DNA of 24,507 bases from an uncultured Bacilli bacterium (GTDB lineage: Bacteria; Bacillota_I; Bacilli_A; RF39; UBA660). Under the pieces are notes generated by a model. That model did not search any database, was not told the origin of the DNA, and was given only the letters and a program-made list of their open reading frames with translations. The stretch is taken from contig CAKOHQ010000018.1 of assembly GCA_934085875.1 (NCBI GenBank), positions 1 to 24,507 on the forward strand, given 5' to 3'. Position 1 is the first letter of the stretch; every line of letters starts with the position of its first letter. Of this stretch, positions 7,611 to 16,437 are shown one piece after another. Made by a program: the position numbers and the translations under genes.

Positions 7611-9983
7611 TTATTTATCCCTAACATTAGCATTTAATTTGTTTTCTACATCTCTTATAATATTATTAAATATTAACATAACTTCATCTTCAGTTAAAGT
7701 ACGATTATTATCTCTAAAAGTTAAATTATAAGCAATACTCTTTTTATCACTACCAACTTTATCTCCAACATAAACATCGAATACGTTTATATCAGTTAAT
7801 AACTTACCACCAGTTTTCTTAATAACTTTCTCTATTTCTAAACTAGTAATATTTTTATCAACAACAAATGCTAAATCTTTTTCTATTGATGGAAATTTAG
7901 GAATATCTTTATAAGTCATCCTAGTAGGATGTAAACTTAATAATTTATCTAAATTAATTTCAAAAACAAATATATCTTTCTTACTAACACTAGGATGTAT
8001 TTTACCTATAATACCTATCTTCATTCCTTGAACGATTATATTAGCACTAACACCAGGATGTAATTCTTTAGGTAATTTACCCTTTACATCTAAATTATAT
8101 CTACCATTAAATCCTAAGAAATCTAAACATTCTTCAACTATACCTTTTAATATATAGAAATTAACATTCTTTTTATTTATTCCCTCATAATAATTACCAG
8201 ACATTAATATTGCTAAATTATTATTTTCTTTATAAATACCATCTTCTTTATAAAATGATTTACCTATCTCAAATATAGAAATATCATTATTATTTCTAGC
8301 ACTATTATAATCATATATTTGTTTTAAAGAATAAAGTAAACTATATCTTAAAGTATTTCTATCTTCACTCATAGGATCAGCTAAACTTATAGGAGTAAAT
8401 TCATCTACAGTATATTTTTTTACTTCACTTAATGGTATCAAAGAATAAGATAATGTTTCATTTAAACCTAAATCTACTAACTTATTTTTTAATGCTCTTT
8501 TAGTCTTATCATAATATCCTAATTTAGATTCAAATACAGGTAATTTACCAACAATCTTATCCATACCATATATTCTTCCAACTTCTTCAATCAAATCTTC
8601 TTCAATTTTTATATCTAATCTACGTGTTGGAACAACTACTTCTAAAATATCATCTTTTTTATTAACACCAAATCCTAAAGATTTAAAAATACAAATTATT
8701 TCTTCTTCACTAATATCAATTCCCAAAACTCTACATATCTTTTCTTTAATTATATTAATAACTTTATCTTCTTTATCAGTAGTATCATAAATAATAGTAT
8801 CAGATAAAATACTAGCAACAGCATATTTTTCTAATAAATGACATGCTCTATCAATAGCCATATAAGTACGTTTAGGGTCTATTCCTTTTTCAAATCTATT
8901 ACTTGCTTCACTTCTTAATATTTTTTTAGAAGTCTTACGTATCTTAACACTATCAAATATAGCAGATTCAATTATAATGTTTTTAGTATATTCTTCTACT
9001 TCAGTAGATAATCCACCCATCACACCAGCAAGTCCAACTGCTTCTTTTTCATTAGCAATAACAATATCTTCACTAGTTAAAGTTCTTAATATATTATCTA
9101 ATGTAGTTAAGTTTTCTCCATCGCTTGCATTTCTAACAATTATTTTATCACCTAATCTATCTGCATCATAAAAATGTAATGGTTGTCCTGTTTCTAACAT
9201 AACATAATTAGAAATATCTACTACATTATTTATTGGTCTAATTCCACTAGCGATTAATCTATTTTTTATAAAATCAGGACTCTCACATATTTTAACATTC
9301 TTAACTTTCTTTGCTAAAAACAAAGTACAATCACCAGTTTTAACTTCTACATCAAATTCATTTCTAACAGATTCATCTATTTCATTATATTTTAAATCAA
9401 TATCTTTTACTTGTTTCTTATAAATAGCACCTAATTCATAAGCCATACCTAGTATACTTAACAAATCTCCTCTGTTACTAGTAAGTTCAAAATCAATTAC
9501 TTCATCATCTAAACCTAATAATTTTATTGGATCATTACCAACTTTTGCATCAACAGGAAGTTCATGTATTCCATTTTTATCTTTATCACTTAAGAACTTA
9601 CTATCTAATCCTAATTCTTGAATAGAGCATAACATACCATTACTTTCTACACCACGAATTACACCACGTTTTATTTCGCCACCAGGTAATTTTGCACCAG
9701 GTAGAGCAACTATAACTTTTATGCCTTTACGTACATTTGGAGCACCACATACAATATTTAATATTTCGTCTCCTACATTAACCTTGCAAACATGTAAGTG
9801 ATCACTATCAGGATGTGCATCACAAGATAATACTTCACCAACTACCAAATTAGTAGCAGTGATTACTCTTCCAGCACTATCATATTCATTACCAACACCA
9901 GTCATATCTTCAGCAATTTGTTTAATATCTAAATCACTAGGTAAATCTATATAATCACTTACAAATTTTCTACTTAACAACAT
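7611..9983 (-). CDS. pheT: Phenylalanyl-tRNA synthetase beta subunit
   Basis: A 790-residue PheT, the usual bacterial length. With PheS it forms the alpha2-beta2 enzyme that charges tRNA-Phe. Domains in order: B1, an EMAP/tRNA-binding fold at about 40-150 (NLVVGEVLSCDAHPDSDHL, with the closing SNGMLCS); B3/B4, the editing domain that hydrolyses Tyr-tRNA-Phe, about 205-385, containing INNVVDISNYVMLETGQPLH and RSEASNRFEKGID; B5, about 400-475; the inactive synthetase-like core; and the FDX-ACB anticodon-binding domain at about 697-790 (KFPSIEKDLAFVVD to FRDNNRTLTEDEV). The start ATG shares one base with the pheS stop (TAATG), giving tight translational coupling. It is regulated with pheS by the T-box leader. 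Confidence 0.97.
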   Translation of the reverse strand: MLLSRKFVSDYIDLPSDLDIKQIAEDMTGVGNEYDSAGRVITATNLVVGEVLSCDAHPDSDHLHVCKVNVGDEILNIVCGAPNVRKGIKVIVALPGAKLPGGEIKRGVIRGVESNGMLCSIQELGLDSKFLSDKDKNGIHELPVDAKVGNDPIKLLGLDDEVIDFELTSNRGDLLSILGMAYELGAIYKKQVKDIDLKYNEIDESVRNEFDVEVKTGDCTLFLAKKVKNVKICESPDFIKNRLIASGIRPINNVVDISNYVMLETGQPLHFYDADRLGDKIIVRNASDGENLTTLDNILRTLTSEDIVIANEKEAVGLAGVMGGLSTEVEEYTKNIIIESAIFDSVKIRKTSKKILRSEASNRFEKGIDPKRTYMAIDRACHLLEKYAVASILSDTIIYDTTDKEDKVINIIKEKICRVLGIDISEEEIICIFKSLGFGVNKKDDILEVVVPTRRLDIKIEEDLIEEVGRIYGMDKIVGKLPVFESKLGYYDKTKRALKNKLVDLGLNETLSYSLIPLSEVKKYTVDEFTPISLADPMSEDRNTLRYSLLYSLKQIYDYNSARNNNDISIFEIGKSFYKEDGIYKENNNLAILMSGNYYEGINKKNVNFYILKGIVEECLDFLGFNGRYNLDVKGKLPKELHPGVSANIIVQGMKIGIIGKIHPSVSKKDIFVFEINLDKLLSLHPTRMTYKDIPKFPSIEKDLAFVVDKNITSLEIEKVIKKTGGKLLTDINVFDVYVGDKVGSDKKSIAYNLTFRDNNRTLTEDEVMLIFNNIIRDVENKLNANVRDK

Positions 9984-11032
9984 TAGTCTTCATCCTTTCT
10001 ATCAAATTGATTTAAAAATCTTATATCATTTCCATATATAGTTCTAATATCAGGAATTCCATATTTAAACATTGCAAATCTATCTAATCCAGTACCAAAT
10101 GCAAATCCTTGATAAACTTTACTATCATATCCACACATTTCTAAAACATTAGGATGTACCATTCCAGCACCCAATACTTCTATCCATCCAGTTTGCTTAC
10201 ATAAATTACATCCTTTACCACCACATTTAAAGCAAGATACATCTACTTCAACACTAGGTTCAGTAAATGGAAAGAAACTAGGTCTAAATCTAACTTTAGT
10301 TTTTTCTCCTAATATTTTTTTACAAAATAATTCAAGAGTTCCCTTTAAATCAGCCATAGAAACATTTTTATCTATAACTAAACCTTCTATTTGCATAAAT
10401 TGATGACTATGTGTAGCATCTTCATCTCTTCTATATACTTTCCCAGGACAAACAATTCTTAAAGGTCCTTTTTCTTTATTAGCTTCCATTGCTCTAACTT
10501 GTGCTGTAGATGTTTGACTTCTTATTAAAAATCTTTCATATTCATCTTTTAAATAAAAAGTATCTTGAGCATCACGTGCAGGATGTCCTTTTGGTAAATT
10601 TAATTTTTGAAAACAATTTTCATCACTTTCAACTTCAGGTCCATCATAAACTGTATATCCCATAGATGTAAATATATCTTCAAACTCTTCTTGAATTCTA
10701 GTCATAGGATGTTTGCTACCTCTTTTAATCTTTTCACTAGGTAAAGTAACATCTATTCTTTCACTTTCCAATTTTAAATTTATTTCATTAGTAGTAATAG
10801 TATCTAATAATTCATTATAAAAATCATTAAATATATTTTTAATCTCATTAACTTTTATACCAAATTCTTTCTTCTCTTCATTAGGTATCTCTTTTATTAA
10901 TTGTTGTATTAAAGTAATCTTACCACTCTTACTCATATAAGTATTCTTTAATTCATCTAATTCTTTTCTATTATCAACTTTAGTTAAATTTTTAACTTCT
11001 TTTAATAATTCTTCTAACTTATCATTATACAT
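9983..11032 (-). CDS. pheS: Phenylalanyl-tRNA synthetase alpha subunit
   Basis: A 349-residue class II synthetase catalytic subunit. An N-terminal coiled-coil (about 1-90) binds tRNA. The core has the motif 2 region VYRRDEDATHSHQFMQIEG (199-217), PSFFPFTEPSVEVDV (251-265) and motif 3 GTGLDRFAMF (313-322). A four-Cys insert CFKCGGKGCNLC (267-278) is normal for Bacilli PheS, including that of Bacillus subtilis, and supports placement of the organism. The ATG at 11032 follows GAGAGGAAG. It is preceded by a T-box leader and overlaps pheT by one base. Confidence 0.97.
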   Translation of the reverse strand: MYNDKLEELLKEVKNLTKVDNRKELDELKNTYMSKSGKITLIQQLIKEIPNEEKKEFGIKVNEIKNIFNDFYNELLDTITTNEINLKLESERIDVTLPSEKIKRGSKHPMTRIQEEFEDIFTSMGYTVYDGPEVESDENCFQKLNLPKGHPARDAQDTFYLKDEYERFLIRSQTSTAQVRAMEANKEKGPLRIVCPGKVYRRDEDATHSHQFMQIEGLVIDKNVSMADLKGTLELFCKKILGEKTKVRFRPSFFPFTEPSVEVDVSCFKCGGKGCNLCKQTGWIEVLGAGMVHPNVLEMCGYDSKVYQGFAFGTGLDRFAMFKYGIPDIRTIYGNDIRFLNQFDRKDED

Positions 11033-11057
11033 AATATCTTCCTCTCTTTCTTATATT

Positions 11058-11097
11058 AAAAAACAGTACTCCATCCATAAAGGACGAAACACTGTTT
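11058..11097 (-). terminator. T-box-controlled intrinsic terminator
   Basis: AAACAGT (11097-11091) pairs with ACTGTTT (11067-11061). The inner stem CGTCC/GGATG around a TTTAT loop extends it through several G-U pairs, and it is followed by a run of six T. It is mutually exclusive with the GGTGGTACCGCGG antiterminator just upstream. Confidence 0.9.
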
Positions 11098-11275
11098 AAA
11101 TTCCGCGGTACCACCTTTGTTCTAGTAAAACTAGCACTCATATTCTTAACGTGAATTAACGATTAACACTCCTATGTTGAAATTTCTTTTATACTATCAA
11201 TATAATTGCTCCCAGCTAATAACAATTACTCTCTTAAATGAACTTATATAAAATACTAAGACATAATCAATGTAT
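11058..11275 (-). promoter_or_regulatory. T-box leader (tRNA-Phe-sensing riboswitch) of pheST
   Basis: The minus strand holds the diagnostic T-box sequence AACAAAGGTGGTACCGCGGA (ending near 11101), which binds the uncharged tRNA acceptor end and forms the antiterminator. About 60 bases upstream the stem I region is visible, with AGAGAGTAATTG...GCTGGGAG (about 11232-11208). A TTC (11181-11179) in GAAATTTCAAC is the likely Phe specifier codon; this choice is inferred from the downstream genes and its position, since ATT or TCA in other frames are also there. Uncharged tRNA-Phe would stabilise the antiterminator and let pheST be transcribed; otherwise the terminator at 11058-11097 forms. Confidence 0.93.
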
Positions 11276-11285
11276 TACATGTGTT

Positions 11286-11314
11286 ATTTTAGCACAATTA
11301 TTTATTCAAAACAA
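11286..11314 (-). promoter_or_regulatory. Promoter of the pheST T-box operon
   Basis: Minus-strand -35 TTGTTT (11314-11309), 17-base spacer, -10 TAAAAT (11291-11286) with a TGC extension. Transcription would start near 11279, at the beginning of the T-box leader and only about 45 bases after the stop of the upstream peptidase gene. Confidence 0.75.
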
Positions 11315-11325
11315 GTATATTTTAT

Positions 11326-12615
11326 TTAAAATTTTGCATCCCATTTAGAAATCATAATTGGTTCTTTTTCTAATAATTCTAATTCTTCTTTATTTAAATA
11401 TTTTTTATTTATAATAGCCCTAAAAACATATCTACTCATATATTCATTAGTAGCAACATAATATCCATTTTTACCATATTTTTCTCCCCAACTATTTTCT
11501 AATTTCCATCTATTAGGTTTACCATCTACAATATTAACTCCAGTAATAATCATACAATGAGTACCCGTTAAAGAATTGGTTTTTAATATATCATTATGAC
11601 TTAACACTAAATCCATATCAAATAACTCACTATATTTTTCTAATATATCATTCCAAACACCATCAGTTCTTTTACTAGTAGTACAAGAATAAATATAAAC
11701 ATATTCTTTATTTTCTAATTGTTTTAAAATCAATTCTTTTATTCTATCCATACCTAAATTTAAAACCATATTAGGTTCTGTCCCACTAATTCTATTACAT
11801 TCTTCAAATTTATATAGATTATTTAATTTATATTTATCATCTTCATAACTAGATATTTTAACAAAATCATCTACTAAATCAAAATCAATATATTTATTAT
11901 AAAAACTAATTGGAGTTAAATCTTTTTCTATATAATATTTTCCATCTTTATCTGTATATTCAAAATTAAATTTAGAAGGAATATTACCATATAAATCAGA
12001 CAATAAATTATATACTTTAGATAAATAATTATCTTTTAATTTATCAACATCATCACTATTTTCTAAATCAATATAAAACTTTTTAAGTAATCTAGATAAT
12101 ATTAAATTAATTTCATATGTATTATTAGATTGAAAAGATTCAGGATAAACATCACTAGGTACTACACCATACTTTTTTACTAAGTTAGCAAACTGTATAT
12201 AATATCCACCATCAGCAATACCATTTTGTAATAATTTATCTACATATCTATCATACAAATCTTTACCATCATTTTTATATTGAATTAATCGTTCCATTAA
12301 ACAATTAAATCTCTCTAATTTATCATAAAAAGCAATATAACTTCCAGATAATGTAAAGTTATCTAAATTGCATTTTTCAATAATTTTTTCTCTTAAAATA
12401 TTAAGCCCAGCAAAAGCCCAACAACGTCCACTACTATTTTGGTCAGTAATCTTATGCGTTTTAATTTCTAAACTAAAATTCATATTAATATTAGTATCAT
12501 TATCAGTTACTAAATCTACTAATGGAACTTTATTAAATATTCTGTGTTTAATTTTATTTTTATCATTCTTATTATAGTTTTCTCTTAATTCCTTTATTTT
12601 TTTATTATCTAACAT
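11326..12615 (-). CDS. pepC: C1-family aminopeptidase (PepC / bleomycin hydrolase type)
   Basis: A 429-residue papain-fold cysteine peptidase of the PepC/bleomycin hydrolase family, cytosolic hexameric aminopeptidases that trim peptides. The active site is complete: the oxyanion Gln59 and nucleophile Cys65 lie in ITDQNSSGRCWAFAGLN (56-72), His353 in LTGTHCMIITGVN (349-361), and Asn374 in RWKLENSWGEKYGKNGYY (369-386). It has no signal peptide. The C-terminal EPIMISKWDAKF corresponds to the family's self-compartmentalising tail. Length is a little below the roughly 440 residues common for PepC. The start ATG follows GAGGTG. It has its own promoter, overlapping the terminator of the upstream DUF975 gene, and no clear terminator of its own, so read-through into the pheST leader is possible. 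Confidence 0.92.
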   Translation of the reverse strand: MLDNKKIKELRENYNKNDKNKIKHRIFNKVPLVDLVTDNDTNINMNFSLEIKTHKITDQNSSGRCWAFAGLNILREKIIEKCNLDNFTLSGSYIAFYDKLERFNCLMERLIQYKNDGKDLYDRYVDKLLQNGIADGGYYIQFANLVKKYGVVPSDVYPESFQSNNTYEINLILSRLLKKFYIDLENSDDVDKLKDNYLSKVYNLLSDLYGNIPSKFNFEYTDKDGKYYIEKDLTPISFYNKYIDFDLVDDFVKISSYEDDKYKLNNLYKFEECNRISGTEPNMVLNLGMDRIKELILKQLENKEYVYIYSCTTSKRTDGVWNDILEKYSELFDMDLVLSHNDILKTNSLTGTHCMIITGVNIVDGKPNRWKLENSWGEKYGKNGYYVATNEYMSRYVFRAIINKKYLNKEELELLEKEPIMISKWDAKF

Positions 12616-12635
12616 ATATTTTACACCTCAAAAAT

Positions 12636-12664
12636 ATTATAAAAAAAGTATTGAATTTAATCAA
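12636..12664 (-). promoter_or_regulatory. Promoter of pepC, overlapping the preceding terminator
   Basis: Minus-strand TTGATT (12664-12659), 17-base spacer, perfect TATAAT (12641-12636). The -35 box and spacer are part of the terminator hairpin of the DUF975 gene. Confidence 0.65.
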
Positions 12665-12669
12665 CACTT
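12641..12669 (-). terminator. Intrinsic terminator of the DUF975 gene
   Basis: AAGTGTTGA (12669-12661) pairs over nine positions (one G-U) with TCAATACTT (12654-12646), with a six-base loop, followed by T's. The first arm overlaps the stop codon. Confidence 0.68.
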
Positions 12670-13282
12670 ATTTAATTTTCTTAACTTTCTTTAGTTCATC
12701 ATAATAAATTATATCAGCAGCAGTCATATATGGAATTAGCCAAAAATATAATATTCCTAATGTAAACACACCTAATATAATCCAACCAATGAAGCTTAAT
12801 TGAAATACAAAATAATCCGCTTTGTATCCATTCATCAATTCTTTACTTTTCTTTATACAACTAGCTCCATCATGTTCTCCATCAATAAAGATATATGGTG
12901 CCATTTTATATGAAATAGCAGCTATTATACCAGGTATAATAAATAATAATGTCCATAAAGTAGTAAATATACCAATTAATAAAAACATAACAAATATACC
13001 ACCAAATAAATTATACCATTTAGTTATTTCAGCCATTTCTACACTTTTACCTCTTACTAATTTCATATAATAAGATAATAAACCAACAGTAATAGGTAAC
13101 ATCGCAACTTCTAAAATAACGTTTAATATCTCACCAACCGAACTATCTTTAGCAAAAGCAAATCCAATTATTCCTCCTATTAGTCCGGCAATTAAACTAA
13201 CTAATAAACTAGGTGCTATAAAAGTCCATATCCTACCTTTAATTGTTTCCTTTGCTTTCTCTTTAATTTTAACTCTATCCAT
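12668..13282 (-). CDS. DUF975-family integral membrane protein
   Basis: A 204-residue membrane protein matching the DUF975 pattern. It has a charged N-terminus MDRVKIKEKAKETIKGRIW, a first membrane segment at about 20-44, further hydrophobic segments at about 52-72, 92-128 and 155-188, the central loop APYIFIDGEHDGASCIKKSKELMNGYK (start about 128) typical of the family, and a basic tail ELKKVKKIK. Family function is not established; related proteins occur widely in Firmicutes. It stands alone between its own promoter (13306-13334) and terminator. The ribosome binding site AGGAAGGAGT is strong. Confidence 0.85.
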   Translation of the reverse strand: MDRVKIKEKAKETIKGRIWTFIAPSLLVSLIAGLIGGIIGFAFAKDSSVGEILNVILEVAMLPITVGLLSYYMKLVRGKSVEMAEITKWYNLFGGIFVMFLLIGIFTTLWTLLFIIPGIIAAISYKMAPYIFIDGEHDGASCIKKSKELMNGYKADYFVFQLSFIGWIILGVFTLGILYFWLIPYMTAADIIYYDELKKVKKIK

Positions 13283-13305
13283 TCGTTATACTCCTTCCTA
13301 ATATA

Positions 13306-13334
13306 ATTATATTATTATGCTTTAATTTATACAA
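13306..13334 (-). promoter_or_regulatory. Promoter of the DUF975 gene
   Basis: Minus-strand TTGTAT (13334-13329), 17-base spacer, perfect TATAAT (13311-13306). It begins directly after the T run of the upstream transporter's terminator. Confidence 0.7.
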
Positions 13335-13364
13335 GAAAAAAGTACCAAATTAAATTGATACTTT
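13335..13364 (-). terminator. Intrinsic terminator of the YfcC-like transporter gene
   Basis: AAAGTATCAA (13364-13355) pairs with TTGGTACTTT (13348-13339) over ten positions, one of them T-G, around a six-base loop, followed by TTTT. Confidence 0.78.
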
Positions 13365-13370
13365 AAAATA

Positions 13371-14852
13371 CTATTTTATAATGAAAGCCATTACTATAAT
13401 AACTACTAACATAGCTACTAAGAACTTCCAAATATATTTCATCCAATCTTTATATGGAATATCTAAATAACTTAAACCAACTAATAACATAGCACTAGAT
13501 GGAGCAACAAATGAAGCTAAACCATATGTAGATTGTAAAATCATTGAAACAACGCTTAAATTACTTGCATATTTAGTAGTAAAGAATGAATATACTAAAT
13601 TAACTGTATATTGATATTCACTAGTAAATAATCCTGTAATTAAACCAGATATTGTAGTAGTAAATACATTAAATTTAGAGCCTAATATCTTACCAATTAC
13701 TGTTGGAATAACTGGATACATTACAGCAAATTCAAGTATTACATAAGCAAGTAATAAAACAACAACTAATTTACTAACTTTCTTAAATCCTTCAGCAAAA
13801 GATTCAATAGTATCATTAATACTTACTTTATAACAGATTTGAAGAATTATTATAGCTAATACCATAACTACTTGAACACCAAATATATCCCAAGAACCAA
13901 ATTCATTTACATTACCAAGTAGATATCCAAAAATAGTATGTCCAAATACTTTAGCACCAGTAACCCATTCAGTTGCTTTAGTAAACCATTCAACTTTAAA
14001 TACACTAGTCCATGGTAAGTAAGCAAGAATAACAGTAATTATAGCTAAAACACCAACTATAATTAAAGGAATAGTATTTGCTTTTTCACTATTTTTTACT
14101 TTATTAGCAAATAAATCAGTTTCAGCTTTTACTTCTACTACTTCTTCTTTTTTAGTTTCTTCTTTAGCATTCTTTTTCTTACTATCTTTCTTAGTTTCTT
14201 TTTTACTAGATGCTTTACTATCTTTCTTAACATTTAATAAATATCTAACGTTAAATAAACTGTAAATAGCAAAAGCTAAAACAAATAATATTATTTTTTC
14301 TAATAAATGAGTAGTATAACTTTGACTCAAATATTGAACATTCATTCCCATAACTTTAGCACTTATAGTAGAACCTAATATACCTACTAACATAGCACCA
14401 AATGTCATAACAAATGAACTAATCTTATTCATATTTAATTTAGAACAAATAGTAATAACAAATGGCATAAATGCAACTAATATTAAATATTCATTTAACA
14501 TACTTGCAAGTGCAGCAAATAAGAAACTAACTATTAAAGAGAATAATATTTCTTTTCCTTTCCATCTTTTACTAATCTTGTCAGTTAACTTTTGATAAGC
14601 ACCAAGTTTAGATAAGAATTGATAAAATGCACCAGTAACAAATAAGAAAGTAACAAGTACTGTAAAGTAATACATTCCTAAAAGTCCATAAGTCACAAAA
14701 TCAAATAAACCTATTCTTGTAATTTCACCTTTAGTTAACTCACCAGCATTAAAATAACCTTGTGGAATAATCCATGTTAATAATAAAGTAAAGATTATCA
14801 TACATAAAGCTATTTTAACTAAATCGTGTTTTTCAAAAAACTTTTTCATCAT
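13371..14852 (-). CDS. YfcC-like / ion-transporter-superfamily membrane transporter
   Basis: A 493-residue polytopic membrane protein of the YfcC/DcuC-like branch of the IT superfamily. Most relatives are annotated as C4-dicarboxylate or basic amino acid/peptide carriers, but the substrate cannot be read here. The N-terminus has a hydrophobic segment ending TWIIPQGYF (26-34), a family hallmark. About six membrane segments precede a cytoplasmic loop (209-245) that is unusually rich in Lys and Glu. A second set of segments (about 261-493) contains the re-entrant-like FTSEYQYTVNLVYSFFTTKY and FVAPSSAMLLVGLSYLDIPYKDWMKY stretches. Two adjacent ATG codons (14852 and 14849) follow GAGGAGG; the second has the better spacing, so the true protein may be one residue shorter. 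It is a single-gene unit with promoter and terminator. Confidence 0.8.
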   Translation of the reverse strand: MMKKFFEKHDLVKIALCMIIFTLLLTWIIPQGYFNAGELTKGEITRIGLFDFVTYGLLGMYYFTVLVTFLFVTGAFYQFLSKLGAYQKLTDKISKRWKGKEILFSLIVSFLFAALASMLNEYLILVAFMPFVITICSKLNMNKISSFVMTFGAMLVGILGSTISAKVMGMNVQYLSQSYTTHLLEKIILFVLAFAIYSLFNVRYLLNVKKDSKASSKKETKKDSKKKNAKEETKKEEVVEVKAETDLFANKVKNSEKANTIPLIIVGVLAIITVILAYLPWTSVFKVEWFTKATEWVTGAKVFGHTIFGYLLGNVNEFGSWDIFGVQVVMVLAIIILQICYKVSINDTIESFAEGFKKVSKLVVVLLLAYVILEFAVMYPVIPTVIGKILGSKFNVFTTTISGLITGLFTSEYQYTVNLVYSFFTTKYASNLSVVSMILQSTYGLASFVAPSSAMLLVGLSYLDIPYKDWMKYIWKFLVAMLVVIIVMAFIIK

Positions 14853-14869
14853 CTAACCTCCTCAAGATA

Positions 14870-14896
14870 ATTATAGCATAAAATAACAGAATACAA
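14870..14896 (-). promoter_or_regulatory. Extended -10 promoter of the YfcC-like transporter gene
   Basis: Minus-strand TGC-TATAAT (-10 at 14875-14870). A TTGTAT (14896-14891) lies 15 bases upstream, shorter than ideal, so the extended -10 is probably the main determinant. Confidence 0.6.
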
Positions 14897-14945
14897 GCGT
14901 TTTTCTCCAAAATTTCACAATTTTTTCAAGAAATTTAAACATATA

Positions 14946-16382
14946 TCAAACTTTTAACATAATAATAACTTTATAAATATGATTTTCACCAGGTTTCAAA
15001 ATGTTTTTATCATTATCAAGATTTATCTCATTTCCTTCACTAATTAGATTATTATTTTCATCATACACTTTAACGTACAAATATTTTTTTAGTTTATCAA
15101 CATCAAAATTACTAATTTTAAACGTAGTTTTATATTTTAAAACCAAAGTACCTTTATTAGATATTTTTAAATTAAATTCAAATTGTTTATCCCAATTAAC
15201 TTCACCATCATAAACAAAATCTTTAACAGCTTCATTATCATCTAAATACATATTAACAGCAAGTTTACCAGCTGCTATTTTAGAAACTTTATTGATTGTA
15301 TTACTACTTTTTGTACCATCATATTTTATTTTTAATGTTGCTGTTGCAGTGTCAGTAAACCATGCTAATTTATCATCGAATTTATTACTCAATAATCTAA
15401 TTTTATCATCAACTACCGCCACACTATTATCTTCTGCTGTAGCTTGCGTAGCAACAGTTGTTAAAGTATAATTTGCATAAACCACACTATTACTTATATC
15501 ACTATAATATTTACCATCTTCATATTTCAAAAAATCATTATTTGTTATAGATAAATTATTATCTGATTGTTTTATATCCATTATTAATAAACGAGTATCA
15601 TTATTTACTTTATATGTACTATCAACAATTTCTTCACTCTTACTTTGTTCTACTATAAAATTACTCTTATATTCTTTATATCCTGTATCATTTTTTTTAA
15701 ATAAAGTTATTTCGTGATTCTCAGGTTTAACACCAACAACTTTATATTCACCATCGTTATTTATTTGACTTATTTTAGGATCATTACTGGAAACTTTTAC
15801 ATAATCACCTAAACTATAATTCTCAACTTTACCTTTTATATCAATTGTATTTTTTAAATCATATATTTGTATTTTACCAGAAAATTCTTTATTCATATCA
15901 TTACTTTGATCTAACCCGTTATCTCCATAATACATAGTTAAATCATACGTTTGAACTTCTCCAGGTTCTATTTCATTGCTAACTAATAAATCATTAGTAG
16001 TAGGAAATGAAGTACTAGAAATCGAATTACATTCCGTTCCTTTACTACTAGTACATTTTAAAGTATAAGTAATAGTAGGATAATCAAATTTATAAACTAA
16101 ATTTTCTACAAACACACCATACTCTACATTAACATTACTTTTACTAGTAACAGAAAAACTTTTAGTACCAATAGTTGTACCAGGCATTAAAGCATCAACT
16201 TCTATATTAGGACTTTCATCTTTATATATCAATTCTAAATTAGCAGTACTTACACTTATACTCTTTTCATTCGTATTTCCTTTTATTTTTGTTAAAAAAT
16301 ATGCATAAGTTATACCAACTAATATTAAAGTTATTAAAAGAATTCCAGTTATATATATTATAATTTTTTTAGATTTATTCAT
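14946..16382 (-). CDS. Secreted surface protein with TasA/CalY-like N-terminus
   Basis: A 478-residue protein. Residues 1-6 are basic, 7-24 form a hydrophobic signal segment (IIIYITGILLITLILVGI), and TYAYF (25-29) follows. That junction plus the beta-strand SISVSTANLELIYKD resembles TasA/CalY-type biofilm and camelysin proteins, which in Bacillus are processed by the SipW signal peptidase. Residues 40-180 read as a beta-sandwich, with two Cys (110 and 118) that could form a disulfide. The remainder (about 185-478) is polar, Asn/Lys/Asp-rich and beta-predicted, with one further Trp-Phe-Thr-Asp-Thr stretch. There is no LPxTG sorting signal and no C-terminal membrane segment, so it is probably released or assembled at the surface. 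No SipW gene is nearby. An inverted repeat at 14910-14936, without a T run, is the only candidate terminator. Family assignment is by pattern only. Confidence 0.65.
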   Translation of the reverse strand: MNKSKKIIIYITGILLITLILVGITYAYFLTKIKGNTNEKSISVSTANLELIYKDESPNIEVDALMPGTTIGTKSFSVTSKSNVNVEYGVFVENLVYKFDYPTITYTLKCTSSKGTECNSISSTSFPTTNDLLVSNEIEPGEVQTYDLTMYYGDNGLDQSNDMNKEFSGKIQIYDLKNTIDIKGKVENYSLGDYVKVSSNDPKISQINNDGEYKVVGVKPENHEITLFKKNDTGYKEYKSNFIVEQSKSEEIVDSTYKVNNDTRLLIMDIKQSDNNLSITNNDFLKYEDGKYYSDISNSVVYANYTLTTVATQATAEDNSVAVVDDKIRLLSNKFDDKLAWFTDTATATLKIKYDGTKSSNTINKVSKIAAGKLAVNMYLDDNEAVKDFVYDGEVNWDKQFEFNLKISNKGTLVLKYKTTFKISNFDVDKLKKYLYVKVYDENNNLISEGNEINLDNDKNILKPGENHIYKVIIMLKV

Positions 16383-16410
16383 AATTACATCTCCTACTTC
16401 TACTATAAAA

Positions 16411-16437
16411 AGTATACCACATTAATTAGAAAAGCAA
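16411..16437 (-). promoter_or_regulatory. Promoter of the TasA-like gene
   Basis: Minus-strand extended -10 TGG-TATACT (-10 at 16416-16411); a TTGCTT (16437-16432) sits 15 bases upstream. The -35 region lies inside the palindromic repeats described separately, as expected for a repressible promoter. Confidence 0.55.

Noticed and set aside
10195..10235. Four-Cys insert in PheS as an unusual zinc site
   Set aside because: The same CFKCGG..C..C block is standard in Bacilli PheS, including Bacillus subtilis as I remember it.
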